A program made the position numbers and the translations under genes. A stretch of 64,000 bases of DNA from the NCBI RefSeq assembly GCF_030317105.1, contig NZ_JASZYG010000009.1:124001-188000 (forward strand), given 5' to 3'. Positions 1-7,751 of this stretch are shown piece after piece. Within the stretch, counting starts at the first letter, position 1. Each line of letters opens with the position of its first letter. The notes below the pieces were generated by a model. It was given only the letters and a program-made list of their open reading frames with translations, had not been told where the DNA came from and made no database searches. Source of the DNA: Variovorax brevis. Lineage in GTDB: Bacteria; Pseudomonadota; Gammaproteobacteria; Burkholderiales; Burkholderiaceae_C.

Positions 1-345
1 CACGGCACGCACGCGAGAGGCGACTTCGTCCAGGTCCAGCGGCTTGACCATGTAGTCGTCGGCGCCCATGTCGAGCAGGCGCACCCGGTCCGCGATGCTG
101 CCGCGCGCGGTGATCACGATCACGGAGACGGGGATGTTGCGTGTGCGGATGCTCTTGAGCAGCGATTCCCCGGTGACGTCGGGCAGTCCCAGGTCCAGGA
201 GCACGCAGTCATAGTTGCACGACGCAAGCGAAGCGAGCACGTCCTTGCCCGATCGGCTCCAGTCCACGGCATAGCCAGCCCTCACCAGGCCCTTGTGAAT
301 GGCGGTTCCCAGCAGGTCGTTGTCTTCGACCAAGAGCAAGCGCAT
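1..345 (-). CDS. Response regulator, receiver domain (3' end cut by window edge)
   Basis: This is the first 115 residues of a two-component response regulator; the rest lies outside the window. The visible part is a complete-looking CheY-like receiver. It starts MRLLLVEDND with the acidic pair E7/D8, has the phospho-acceptor D51 in VLLDLGLPD, T79 in VITARG, and K101 in DDYMVKPLD. The DDYMVKP motif and the start of the next helix are typical of OmpR/PhoB-type regulators, so a winged-helix DNA-binding domain probably follows, but it cannot be seen. The ATG at 345 is the natural start because the receiver begins there. The partner kinase and the target genes are unknown. Confidence 0.9.
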   Translation of the reverse strand, partial: MRLLLVEDNDLLGTAIHKGLVRAGYAVDWSRSGKDVLASLASCNYDCVLLDLGLPDVTGESLLKSIRTRNIPVSVIVITARGSIADRVRLLDMGADDYMVKPLDLDEVASRVRAV

Positions 346-622
346 GTGGCACGCAGGTGAATCAATCGTTACTAATTGTGGTCATACGAATTAGTTACAT
401 GCAATAGGAAAAACCAGGTTTCATAAGGCATAGCCACCACTTGGAGGGAGCTTGTGTGGCGCTTGCCCGGTAGCAAATGGATGCGCTTGAGTGCTCACTT
501 CGCTTTCCCTTGTGCTTGCGCTGACGCTGGTAAGCGTGCTCCCACAGTCGTTCGCGGTGCTCGCCGCGCGACGAAGCTTTCCGTGCAGTCCAGACTGGCT
601 CGACCACTGAACGGAGAAGAAC

Positions 623-793
623 ATGTCTTTCGCGCTCTACATGATCGGTTTCATCCTCTTCCTGGCCGGCTTGGCTTGGGGGGCTTCCGTCGCCGGCGTG
701 CCTTCGCTTTACATCGGCATCGGCGCGCTCATCGTGCTGGGCATCGGGATCTTCAGTGCGGTGAGCCGCACGCGGAGCAAGGATCCGTCTTAG
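623..793 (+). CDS. Small two-helix inner-membrane protein
   Basis: A 56-residue protein starting MSFALYMIGF behind a GGAGA ribosome-binding site about 8 bases upstream. Nearly all of it is two hydrophobic segments (about residues 3-22 and 27-46). They are separated by a short SVAGVP turn and followed by a polar tail (SRTRSKDPS). I do not recognise a named family and assign no function. Its TAG stop overlaps the stop of rsmI on the other strand, so the two genes converge tail to tail. The 277 bases upstream (346-622) hold no other gene I can support. Confidence 0.7.
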   Translation: MSFALYMIGFILFLAGLAWGASVAGVPSLYIGIGALIVLGIGIFSAVSRTRSKDPS

Positions 794-1749
794 TCGGTTT
801 CTTTTTTCAGGCGCAGTGCGGCTTCGTAGAGCGCATTACGCGGCGCGCCGGTGATGTCGGCGGCAAGGCGCACGGCGGTCTTCACGGGTAGTTCGGCCAG
901 CAACAGGCGCAGCACGCGCTCGCCATCATCAGCAGAAGACGCATCGCTCCCGGCGGGATGCAGCACCAGCGCGAACTCGCCGCGCGTGCGTTGCGAATTG
1001 GCCGCGAGCCAACCCGCGAGTTCATCCGCTTGCACCGTGTCGATCTCCTCGAACTGCTTCGTCAGCTCGCGGCCGATCGTGATGCGCCGCGTGCCCAGCA
1101 CGGCAACGGCGCGGGCCAGTGCTTCGATGCGGTGCGGCGCTTCCAGCAGCACGACGGCGCGTGATTCGGCCGCGAGGCGTTGAACGGCCGCGTCACGCTC
1201 CGCAGCCTTGGTCGGCAGGAAGCCGGCGAACACGAAGCGGCCGGCGCCCTCATCTCCGCCAATCAGACCCGCCGCGCTCATGAGCGTGGTGACGCTGCTG
1301 GCGCCAGGCAACGGCAGCACGCGATGCCCCGCCGCGCGAACGGCAGCCGCTAGGCGCGCGCCCGGGTCGCTCACGCCCGGCGTTCCGGCGTCGCTCACGT
1401 AGGCAATGCGCTGCCCTTGGGCAAGCCGCGCGGCGACCGTTTGCGCTGCTTCCGCTTCGTTGTGCTGGTGCACGGCCAGCAACTGCGCGCCCGGCCGTTC
1501 GATGCCGTACATGCGCAACATGCCTTGCGTGTGGCGCGTGTCTTCGCAGGCCACGCAATCGACGATTTCCAGCACGTGCAGCGCGCGCAGCGTGATGTCG
1601 GCCAGGTTGCCGATGGGGGTTGCCACGATGTAAAGCGCGCCCTGCGGATAATGCTGCGAGCCAGCGGCATCGCGTGCGGCCTGCAGCGCGGTGCGAAAAG
1701 AAGCGGAGGCTGGCGAATTCAATGAGCAATCTCCAGAACAAGAGAACAT
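790..1749 (-). CDS. rsmI: 16S rRNA (cytidine-1402 2'-O) methyltransferase RsmI
   Basis: RsmI uses S-adenosylmethionine to 2'-O-methylate C1402 in the decoding centre of 16S rRNA. The family signatures are clear: LYIVATPIGNLADITLRAL near residue 39, CEDTRHT, the AdoMet-binding YVSDAGTPGVSDPG region, LPGASS, and the late ITIGRELTK and RGEFALVLH motifs. As called it has 319 residues, about 30 more than usual. A TTG codon at 1722, with GGAGA 7 bases upstream, would give a product nearer normal length and would avoid overlap with yraN. That start may be the true one. The gene is divergent from yraN, as in the yraL-yraP region of other proteobacteria. Confidence 0.95.
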   Translation of the reverse strand: MFSCSGDCSLNSPASASFRTALQAARDAAGSQHYPQGALYIVATPIGNLADITLRALHVLEIVDCVACEDTRHTQGMLRMYGIERPGAQLLAVHQHNEAEAAQTVAARLAQGQRIAYVSDAGTPGVSDPGARLAAAVRAAGHRVLPLPGASSVTTLMSAAGLIGGDEGAGRFVFAGFLPTKAAERDAAVQRLAAESRAVVLLEAPHRIEALARAVAVLGTRRITIGRELTKQFEEIDTVQADELAGWLAANSQRTRGEFALVLHPAGSDASSADDGERVLRLLLAELPVKTAVRLAADITGAPRNALYEAALRLKKETD

Positions 1750-2141
1750 CAGGGAGCGGGCAGGCGCGACCGACTTCGGCCACGCTCACCACCAAGCAAC
1801 GCGGCGATGCCGGGGAAGAGGCTGCGCTTGAACGCCTTCAGGCGAACGGCCTGGCGCTGGTTGCCCGCAATTATCGAACCCCGGGGCGCGGCGGCGGCGA
1901 AATCGACCTGATCATGCGCGAGCGCGACGGCACACTCGTTTTTGTGGAAGTGCGGCAGCGTGCCAGCGGGTCGCACGGCGGGCCGGGTGGCAGCATCACC
2001 GGCCTCAAGCAGCATCGCGTCATATTTGCGGCACGCCACTATTTGAGCCGCCTGCGTACCTGGCCGCCGTGCCGCTTCGATGTGGTGCTGGTGGAAGACG
2101 GCGCCATCGAGTGGCTGAAGGCCGCGTTCGACGCCGGCTGA
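1722..2141 (+). CDS. yraN: YraN/UPF0102 family nuclease-fold protein
   Basis: A 139-residue YraN (UPF0102) protein. The family has an endonuclease-like fold, predicted to act on nucleic acid; its exact role is not settled. Visible signatures are KQRGDAGEEAAL, ARNYRTPGRGGGEIDLI, and the E-V-K-like FVEVRQRA strand. Together these match the E-D-ExK arrangement, with R in the last position. The start ATG at 1722 was chosen over an upstream in-frame ATG because the family begins just before GDAGE and a GGAGG lies upstream. Its first 28 bases overlap the annotated start of rsmI on the other strand. Confidence 0.9.
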   Translation: MSNLQNKRTSGSGQARPTSATLTTKQRGDAGEEAALERLQANGLALVARNYRTPGRGGGEIDLIMRERDGTLVFVEVRQRASGSHGGPGGSITGLKQHRVIFAARHYLSRLRTWPPCRFDVVLVEDGAIEWLKAAFDAG

Positions 2142-2178
2142 CAACCTGTCCAGTCTTTGATCGCTATCATCCCGCCCC

Positions 2179-2772
2179 ATGCTCGAGCAACGCATACAGC
2201 AGCACTTCATCGACAGTGCGGACCTCAAATACCAGACCGGCCCGCTGCTCAGCAAGCCGGTGTCGCAAGCCGTTCAGGCGCTCCTGGCCTGCGTGACGAG
2301 CGGCGGCAAGATCCTCGCATGTGGCGCGGGTGTCTCTGGCCTGGTGGCTGCGCAGTTCGCGGCGCACTTCATCGGCCGCTTCGAGCGCGACCGGCCTGAG
2401 CTGGCCGCCATCGCCCTTGAGCCTGATGCCGCCGACCCCCTGGCCGACACGCCCGATGCCGCCGACCCCGACCGTTTCGCGCGGCAGGTGCGCGCCCTGG
2501 GCCAGGCAGGCGACGTGCTGCTGGCCGTCAGCGCCACGGGGCAGTCGGCCAGCGTGCTCGCCGCCACCGAAGCGGCGCACGCACGCGAGATGACCGTCGT
2601 GGCCCTGCTGGGCGGCAACGGCGGCGCCGTGGGCCGCGCCCTTCGCGAGACCGATGTGCAGGTCTGCGTGCCGCACGAGCGCGCCGCGCGTGTGCATGAA
2701 GTGCACCTGCTCACGCTGCACTGCCTGTGCGACGGCGTGGACGCGCAACTGCTCGGCGAGCAGGAAGGCTAG
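2179..2772 (+). CDS. diaA: SIS-domain protein, DiaA/GmhA-like
   Basis: A 197-residue single-SIS-domain protein. It starts MLEQRIQQHFIDSADLKYQ, as phosphoheptose isomerase relatives do. The sugar-phosphate-binding core is visible as KILACGAGVSGLVAAQFAAHFIG (about residues 44-66), then VLLAVSATGQSASVL and VVALLGGNGGAVG. GmhA makes ADP-heptose precursors, while the paralogue DiaA binds DnaA. Gene order (rsmI, yraN, this gene, dolP) matches the E. coli yraL-N-O-P block, where yraO is diaA, so DiaA is favoured. It sits 37 bases after yraN and is probably co-transcribed. A GmhA-type isomerase cannot be excluded from sequence alone. Confidence 0.8.
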   Translation: MLEQRIQQHFIDSADLKYQTGPLLSKPVSQAVQALLACVTSGGKILACGAGVSGLVAAQFAAHFIGRFERDRPELAAIALEPDAADPLADTPDAADPDRFARQVRALGQAGDVLLAVSATGQSASVLAATEAAHAREMTVVALLGGNGGAVGRALRETDVQVCVPHERAARVHEVHLLTLHCLCDGVDAQLLGEQEG

Positions 2773-2885
2773 AGGCGGCTTTGTCTGACGCGTGCAGGGC
2801 CTTCACGTAAATCATTCGGACCACCGCTTCGCATCAAGCACGGGCGAACAATTCCAGGAACACCGCGGAACCGGCTTTGCCGGGC

Positions 2886-2955
2886 CGCTGGTGTTGCCCC
2901 CGGCAGGGGGTTGGAGGAGCGACACGAAGTGCGCGGAGCCTGGGGGCGAGCCAAA
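2886..2955. repeat. GC-rich hairpin element in the diaA-dolP gap
   Basis: The 246-bp gap between the SIS gene and dolP contains CCCCC-GGCA-GGGGG (2897-2910), embedded in a purine-rich stretch with GACACGAAGTGCG and a second GGGGG run at 2942-2946. From memory, similar hairpin-plus-GACACGAAGTG elements are common between genes in Comamonadaceae. There is only one copy here, so repetition is not shown by this window. There is no U-tract, so it is not a classic terminator. Confidence 0.35.
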
Positions 2956-3018
2956 TTCCGCTCAGCTAAACTTCTTGCGCCTCACCCTATCGAACGTATC
3001 CCTCAAGGAAGGACTTTC

Positions 3019-3780
3019 ATGAAGACCACTCCCGCCATCCCTCGTTTCGCGATCATGCTCACGGCCGGCGCCGCGCTCGTGATGAGCCTCGGTGGATGCG
3101 TGCCGTTGGTGGTCGGTGGCGCGGCGGCGGGTGCGGGCATGGTGGCCACGGACAGGCGCACCTCCGGCGCACAGCTGGACGACCAGACCATCGAGCTGCG
3201 TGCGGCCGCGCGCATTCGCGACATCGCGAATGACAACATGAACATCACCGCCATCAGCTTCAACCGTCAGGTGCTGCTGGTGGGCACCGTGGGCACGGAA
3301 GCCGATCGCCTGCGCGCGGAAGAAGTGGTTCGCCGCGTGGAGAACGTGCGCAACGTGTTCAACGAGGTGACCGTCGGCCCCGGCAGCACCATTGCCGACC
3401 GCTCCAACGACACCTACATCACCACCAAGGTCAAGGCCTCGCTGGTCGATCAGAACGACCTCTTCGGCAACCTGTTCAAGGTGGTGACCGAGCGCAGCGT
3501 GGTGTACCTCATGGGCCTGGCCACGCGCGCCGAAACCGATCGCGCCACGGACATCGTGCGCGGCGTGTCGGGCGTGCAAAAGGTGGTGCGGCTCGTCGAG
3601 ATCATTTCGGACGCGGAGGCGAACGCCGTTCGCACCGGGGGCGCCGGCAGCCCGGCCCCGTCGTCGTCTGGCTCCAGCGTTCCGCTGCCGCCGATGGCGC
3701 CGCTGCCACCAGCTGGAACAACGGCCGTGCCGGCCACGCCGCCTGCGAGCGGCGGCGCGGTCACTACGCCTGTTCGCTGA
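3019..3780 (+). CDS. dolP: DolP (YraP)-like dual-BON-domain outer-membrane lipoprotein
   Basis: A 253-residue lipoprotein. An N-terminal signal ends in the lipobox LGGC, with C27 the lipidated cysteine. Two BON domains follow (about 57-125 and 130-200). They carry typical motifs: AARIRDIANDN, VLLVGTVGTEADR, TTKVKASLVDQNDLF and VVYLMGLATRAETDRA. DolP helps maintain outer-membrane integrity in enterobacteria. The last 50 or so residues are a low-complexity Pro/Ala/Ser/Gly/Thr tail, longer than in the E. coli protein. ATG at 3019 is preceded by AAGGA and begins the signal peptide. The yraN-diaA-dolP order is conserved, but the lpoA gene normally found in the E. coli block is absent here. Confidence 0.9.
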   Translation: MKTTPAIPRFAIMLTAGAALVMSLGGCVPLVVGGAAAGAGMVATDRRTSGAQLDDQTIELRAAARIRDIANDNMNITAISFNRQVLLVGTVGTEADRLRAEEVVRRVENVRNVFNEVTVGPGSTIADRSNDTYITTKVKASLVDQNDLFGNLFKVVTERSVVYLMGLATRAETDRATDIVRGVSGVQKVVRLVEIISDAEANAVRTGGAGSPAPSSSGSSVPLPPMAPLPPAGTTAVPATPPASGGAVTTPVR

Positions 3781-3790
3781 AAATAGCTGA

Positions 3791-4720
3791 TCAGTTCTTC
3801 AGGCGGGTGATGAGGCTGGACGTGTCCCAGCGATTGCCGCCCGCCTGCTGCACGTCGGCGTAGAACTGGTCCACCAGCGCAGTCACCGGCAGCCGCGCGC
3901 CGTTGCGGCGGGCTTCGTCCAGCACCAGGCCCAGGTCCTTGCGCATCCAGTCCACGGCAAAGCCGTAGTCGAACTTGCCTTCGATCATGGTCTTGCCGCG
4001 GTTGTCCATCTGCCAGCTCTGCGCGGCGCCCTTGCCGATGACGCCGAGGACGGTGTTCATGTCCAGGCCCGCACGCTGGCCAAAGGCAATCGCTTCGGAC
4101 AAGCCCTGGATCAGGCCCGCGATGGCGATCTGGTTGACCATCTTCGCGAGCTGGCCGGCGCCGCTCGGCCCGAGCAGCGTGACGGCGCGGGCGAAGACAT
4201 CGACGACCGGCTTCACCGCATCGAAGGCTTGCGCGTCGCCGCCGCACATTACCGTGAGCGCGCCGTTCTGTGCGCCGGCCTGGCCGCCAGAGACGGGGCC
4301 GTCGATGAACTGCAGTCCACGTTCCGACGCGGCCCTGGAAAGCTCGCGCGCCACGTCGGCCGACGCGGTCGTGTGATCGACGAACACAGCGCCGGCCGAC
4401 ATGCCGGCAAAGGCGCCGTCGTCGCCCAGGGTGACGGAGCGCAGGTCGTCGTCATTGCCGACGCAGCAAAAGACGATGTCAGCGCCCGCTGCGGCTTCGC
4501 GTGGCGTGGTGGCATGCCGGAGCGTGCCGGGTGCCTTGCCAGAGGTGAGCTGGGACACCCATTCCAGCGCCTTGGCGGTCGTGCGGTTGTAGACCGTGAC
4601 GTGGTGGCCAGCGAGCGCCAGATGCCCGGCCATCGGATAGCCCATCACGCCGAGCCCGAGAAAGGCAAGCTTGCGTGAGGGCGTGGCGTCGTAGGTCTTG
4701 GGGGAGATGAGAGAGGTCAT
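3791..4720 (-). CDS. NAD(P)-dependent beta-hydroxyacid dehydrogenase (HIBADH / tartronate-semialdehyde reductase family)
   Basis: A 309-residue dehydrogenase of the 3-hydroxyisobutyrate dehydrogenase family. The Rossmann motif is FLGLGVMGYPMAGHL (about residues 20-34). The substrate-binding signature FIDGPVSGGQAGAQNG lies at 138-153, and the catalytic lysine is K193 in GQLAKMVNQ. Such enzymes oxidise or reduce small beta-hydroxy acids such as 3-hydroxyisobutyrate or tartronate semialdehyde. The substrate cannot be fixed from sequence. The gene converges on dolP with 10 bases between stops, and its start is about 70 bases from the end of pilU on the same strand. No pathway partner lies next to it. 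Confidence 0.85.
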   Translation of the reverse strand: MTSLISPKTYDATPSRKLAFLGLGVMGYPMAGHLALAGHHVTVYNRTTAKALEWVSQLTSGKAPGTLRHATTPREAAAGADIVFCCVGNDDDLRSVTLGDDGAFAGMSAGAVFVDHTTASADVARELSRAASERGLQFIDGPVSGGQAGAQNGALTVMCGGDAQAFDAVKPVVDVFARAVTLLGPSGAGQLAKMVNQIAIAGLIQGLSEAIAFGQRAGLDMNTVLGVIGKGAAQSWQMDNRGKTMIEGKFDYGFAVDWMRKDLGLVLDEARRNGARLPVTALVDQFYADVQQAGGNRWDTSSLITRLKN

Positions 4721-4789
4721 CTCCCGAGCTTATCAACGCAAGCACTTCGAAACGCTGACAGGCGCGCAGCCTGCCGCCCGAACGCCTGG

Positions 4790-5926
4790 CTAGACGATCG
4801 CGAAGTGCTCCGTGCCTGCGGACAGGTCGGAAGTGCGCGCACGCTGGCTGTTCAGCTTGATCTGCAGCCGCAGGTCGTTGGTCGAATCCGCATTGCGCAG
4901 TGCGTCTTCGAAGGAAATCGCGTAGTTCTCGAACAAGTCGTAGAGCGCCTGGTCGAAGGTCTGCATGCCCAGGTTGCGGCTCTTCTTCATGATCTCCTTG
5001 ATCTCGCCGACTTCGCCCTTGAAGATCATGTCGGAGATCAGCGGCGTGTTCAGCAGGATCTCGACCGCCGCGATGCGGCCTCGGCCGTCTTCGGTCGGAA
5101 TGAGCCGTTGCGACACCAGCGAGCGCAGGTTGAGCGACAGGTCCATCAACAGTTGCGCGCGGCGCTCTTCGGGGAAGAAGTTGATGATCCGGTCCAGCGC
5201 CTGGTTGGCACTGTTGGCGTGCAGCGTGGCCATGCACAGGTGGCCTGTTTCGGCAAAGGCGACGGCGTGCTCCATGGTCTCGCGGTCGCGGATTTCGCCC
5301 ATCAGGATCACGTCCGGCGCCTGCCGCAGGGTGTTCTTCAACGCGGCTTCCCAGCTGTCGGTGTCAATGCCCACTTCGCGCTGCGTGATCACGCAGTTCT
5401 TGTGCGGGTGCACGAACTCGACCGGGTCTTCCACCGTCACGATGTGGCCGTAGGAATTCTCGTTGCGCCAGTCGATCATCGCGGCGAGCGTGGTCGACTT
5501 GCCCGAACCCGTGGCGCCCACAAGGATGACCAGGCCGCGCTTGGTCATCGACACGTCCTTGAGCACTTGCGGCATGCCCAGCCCGTCGATGCTCGGCAGC
5601 TTGGCCGGAATCGTGCGCAGCACCATGCCGACCTTGCCCTGCTGCACGAACGCGTTCACCCGGAAGCGCCCGATGCCCGTGGGAGAGATGGCGAAGTTGC
5701 ATTCCTTGGTGCGCTCGAATTCCGCGGTCTGCCGGTCGTTCATGACCGAGCGCGTGAGGGCGAGCGTGTGCTGCGAGCCCAGCGGCTGCTGCGACACCTT
5801 GGTGATCTTGCCGTCGACCTTGATGGCCGGCGGAAAGTCAGCCGTGATGAAAAGGTCGCTGCCGTTGCGGCTGACCATCAACTTGAGCAGATCGTTGATG
5901 AACTGACTGGCCTGATCGCGTTCCAT
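4790..5926 (-). CDS. pilU: PilU, twitching-motility accessory ATPase
   Basis: A 378-residue retraction ATPase of type IV pili, the PilT paralogue that works with PilT in pulling pili back. Walker A is GATGSGKSTT. The Asp box (VTVEDPVEF), Walker B (VILMGEIRD) and His box (ATLHANSANQALDRI) are all present, so the ATPase looks intact. ATG at 5926 with AAGGA upstream is chosen; a longer upstream ATG only adds non-conserved sequence. It lies 10 bases downstream of pilT, the standard pilTU operon. Confidence 0.95.
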   Translation of the reverse strand: MERDQASQFINDLLKLMVSRNGSDLFITADFPPAIKVDGKITKVSQQPLGSQHTLALTRSVMNDRQTAEFERTKECNFAISPTGIGRFRVNAFVQQGKVGMVLRTIPAKLPSIDGLGMPQVLKDVSMTKRGLVILVGATGSGKSTTLAAMIDWRNENSYGHIVTVEDPVEFVHPHKNCVITQREVGIDTDSWEAALKNTLRQAPDVILMGEIRDRETMEHAVAFAETGHLCMATLHANSANQALDRIINFFPEERRAQLLMDLSLNLRSLVSQRLIPTEDGRGRIAAVEILLNTPLISDMIFKGEVGEIKEIMKKSRNLGMQTFDQALYDLFENYAISFEDALRNADSTNDLRLQIKLNSQRARTSDLSAGTEHFAIV

Positions 5927-5936
5927 GAATGCGTCC

Positions 5937-6980
5937 TTATCCTGGGAAATTCTCGGGGATCTTGGCTTTGGAGCGGGCTTCGGCAGCAGAAATGACACTG
6001 CGTCGAACAAGGTCCGTCAGGTTCTGGTCCAGCGTCTGCATGCCCTGGCCGCTGCCCGTCTGGATCGACGAATACATCTGCGCCACCTTGGCCTCGCGGA
6101 TCAGGTTGCGGATGGCGGGTGTGCCCAGCATGATCTCGTGCGCCGCCACGCGGCCCTGACCGTCCTTGGTCTTGCACAGCGTCTGCGAAATCACCGCCTG
6201 CAACGACTCCGACAGCATCGCGCGGATCATTTCTTTTTCTTCGCCGGGGAAGACGTCGATGATCCGGTCGATGGTCTTGGCCGCGCTCGAGGTGTGCAGC
6301 GTGCCGAACACCAAGTGGCCCGTTTCAGCAGCCGTCATCGCCAGGCGGATGGTTTCCAGGTCGCGCATTTCGCCGACGAGGATCGCGTCCGGGTCTTCAC
6401 GCAGGGCGGAGCGCAGCGCGTTGGCAAAGCTCAGCGTCATCGGGCCGACTTCGCGCTGGTTGATCAGGCACTTCTTGGATTCGTGCACGAACTCGATCGG
6501 GTCTTCCACCGTGAGGATGTGGCCGTACTCGGTTTCGTTCAGGTAGTTGATCATCGCGGCGAGCGTGGTCGACTTGCCTGAACCAGTCGGGCCGGTCACC
6601 AGCACGAGGCCACGAGGCTTCAACGCCAGTTCGCCGAAAATCTTCGGCGCGTTCAGCGCTTCGAGCGACAGGATCTTGGAGGGAATCGTCCGGAACACCG
6701 CAGCCGCGCCGCGCGACTGGTTGAAGGCGTTCACCCGGAAGCGCGCCAGGCCGTCGATCTCGAAAGAGAAGTCGACTTCCAGGAACTCTTCGTAGTGCTT
6801 GCGGTGCGTGTCGCTCATGATGTCGTACACCATGGCATGCACCGCCTTGTGGTCCAGCGCGTCGACGTTGATGCGCCGCACGTCGCCGTGCACACGGATC
6901 ATCGGCGGCAAGCCGGCCGACAAGTGCAAGTCAGACGCCTTGTTCTTGACGCTGAATGCGAGCAGTTGGGTAATGTCCAC
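5937..6980 (-). CDS. pilT: PilT, type IV pilus retraction ATPase
   Basis: The main pilus-retraction motor. The coding region opens with a GTG at 6980 (VDITQLLAFSV), preceded by GAGGAG at ideal spacing. It gives 347 residues, the usual PilT length. The open frame runs much further upstream but is not PilT-like there. Visible motifs are Walker A GPTGSGKSTT, the Asp box VEDPIEFVH, Walker B AILVGEMRD, the His box GTLHTSSAAKTIDRI, and the PilT-specific AIRNLIREAK (AIRNLIRE) segment near the C-terminus. It is first in the pilTU operon and divergent from yggS across 72 bp, which must hold both promoters. Confidence 0.96.
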   Translation of the reverse strand: MDITQLLAFSVKNKASDLHLSAGLPPMIRVHGDVRRINVDALDHKAVHAMVYDIMSDTHRKHYEEFLEVDFSFEIDGLARFRVNAFNQSRGAAAVFRTIPSKILSLEALNAPKIFGELALKPRGLVLVTGPTGSGKSTTLAAMINYLNETEYGHILTVEDPIEFVHESKKCLINQREVGPMTLSFANALRSALREDPDAILVGEMRDLETIRLAMTAAETGHLVFGTLHTSSAAKTIDRIIDVFPGEEKEMIRAMLSESLQAVISQTLCKTKDGQGRVAAHEIMLGTPAIRNLIREAKVAQMYSSIQTGSGQGMQTLDQNLTDLVRRSVISAAEARSKAKIPENFPG

Positions 6981-7052
6981 GAGGCTCCTCGACCGGTAAC
7001 GGTTGCCGTCACCGCGCGTGCCGGTGACGTTTTGATACGATTTTTGAAGATT

Positions 7053-7739
7053 ATGACGACGATCGCCGACAACCTCCAGCAAGTTCGCGCCCGTATCGTG
7101 AAGGCATGCACAGCTTGCGGGCGCGATCCTGCAAGTGTGCGCCTGCTGGCGGTAAGCAAAACGTTTGCCGCGCAAGCGTTGCGCGAAGCCCACGACGCCG
7201 GCCAGGACGCCTTTGGCGAGAACTACGTGCAGGAAGGCGTCAGCAAGATTGAAGCGCTGACTGACTTGCGTGGCAAGCTGGAATGGCACTGCATCGGGCC
7301 GCTTCAGAGCAACAAGACACGGGTGGTGGCGGAGAACTTCGATTGGGTGCACAGCGTTGACCGGTTCAAGATCGCCGAGCGGCTGAGCGCGCAGCGGCCG
7401 CAGGGGCTGAAGCCTTTGCAGTTGTGCCTGCAGGTCAACGTGGATGGCGGGGCGAACAAGTCGGGCGTGACGCCGCAAGAGGCGCTGGCGCTGGCGCGGG
7501 AAGTGTCTTCTTTGCCCAACGTGCAACTGCGCGGGCTGATGGCGATTCCGGAGCCGGCGGAGGGTTTCGATGCGCAGCGCGAACTGTTCCTGCGGGGGGC
7601 TGCGGTGTTCGGGGAGATTCGTGCGGCCGGCATCGTGCTTGACGTGCTTTCGCTGGGGATGAGTGCGGACCTTGAGGCGGCCATTGCGGCGGGCAGCACG
7701 ATGGTGCGCGTGGGCACGGCGATCTTTGGCGCACGTTGA
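7053..7739 (+). CDS. yggS: YggS-family PLP-binding homeostasis protein
   Basis: A 228-residue YggS/PLPBP protein, which buffers free pyridoxal 5'-phosphate in the cytoplasm. It keeps the alanine-racemase-like barrel. The PLP lysine is K36 in LLAVSKTF. FGENYVQE, WHCIGPLQSNK, VNVDGGANKSG, LRGLMAIPE, LSLGMSADLEAAI and VRVGTAIFG are all conserved. ATG at 7053 is chosen over the longer open frame, which runs into the pilT promoter and is not family-like. Placement beside pilT is widely conserved in proteobacteria. It converges on the caspase-like gene with 12 bases between. Confidence 0.95.
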   Translation: MTTIADNLQQVRARIVKACTACGRDPASVRLLAVSKTFAAQALREAHDAGQDAFGENYVQEGVSKIEALTDLRGKLEWHCIGPLQSNKTRVVAENFDWVHSVDRFKIAERLSAQRPQGLKPLQLCLQVNVDGGANKSGVTPQEALALAREVSSLPNVQLRGLMAIPEPAEGFDAQRELFLRGAAVFGEIRAAGIVLDVLSLGMSADLEAAIAAGSTMVRVGTAIFGAR

Positions 7740-7751
7740 AAGGGCAAGCGC

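Noticed and set aside
4805..5995. Long 396-codon + strand frame opposite pilU
   Set aside because: It is the antisense shadow of pilU. The translated text has no family features and is rich in Arg, His, Val and Gln as GC-rich shadows are.
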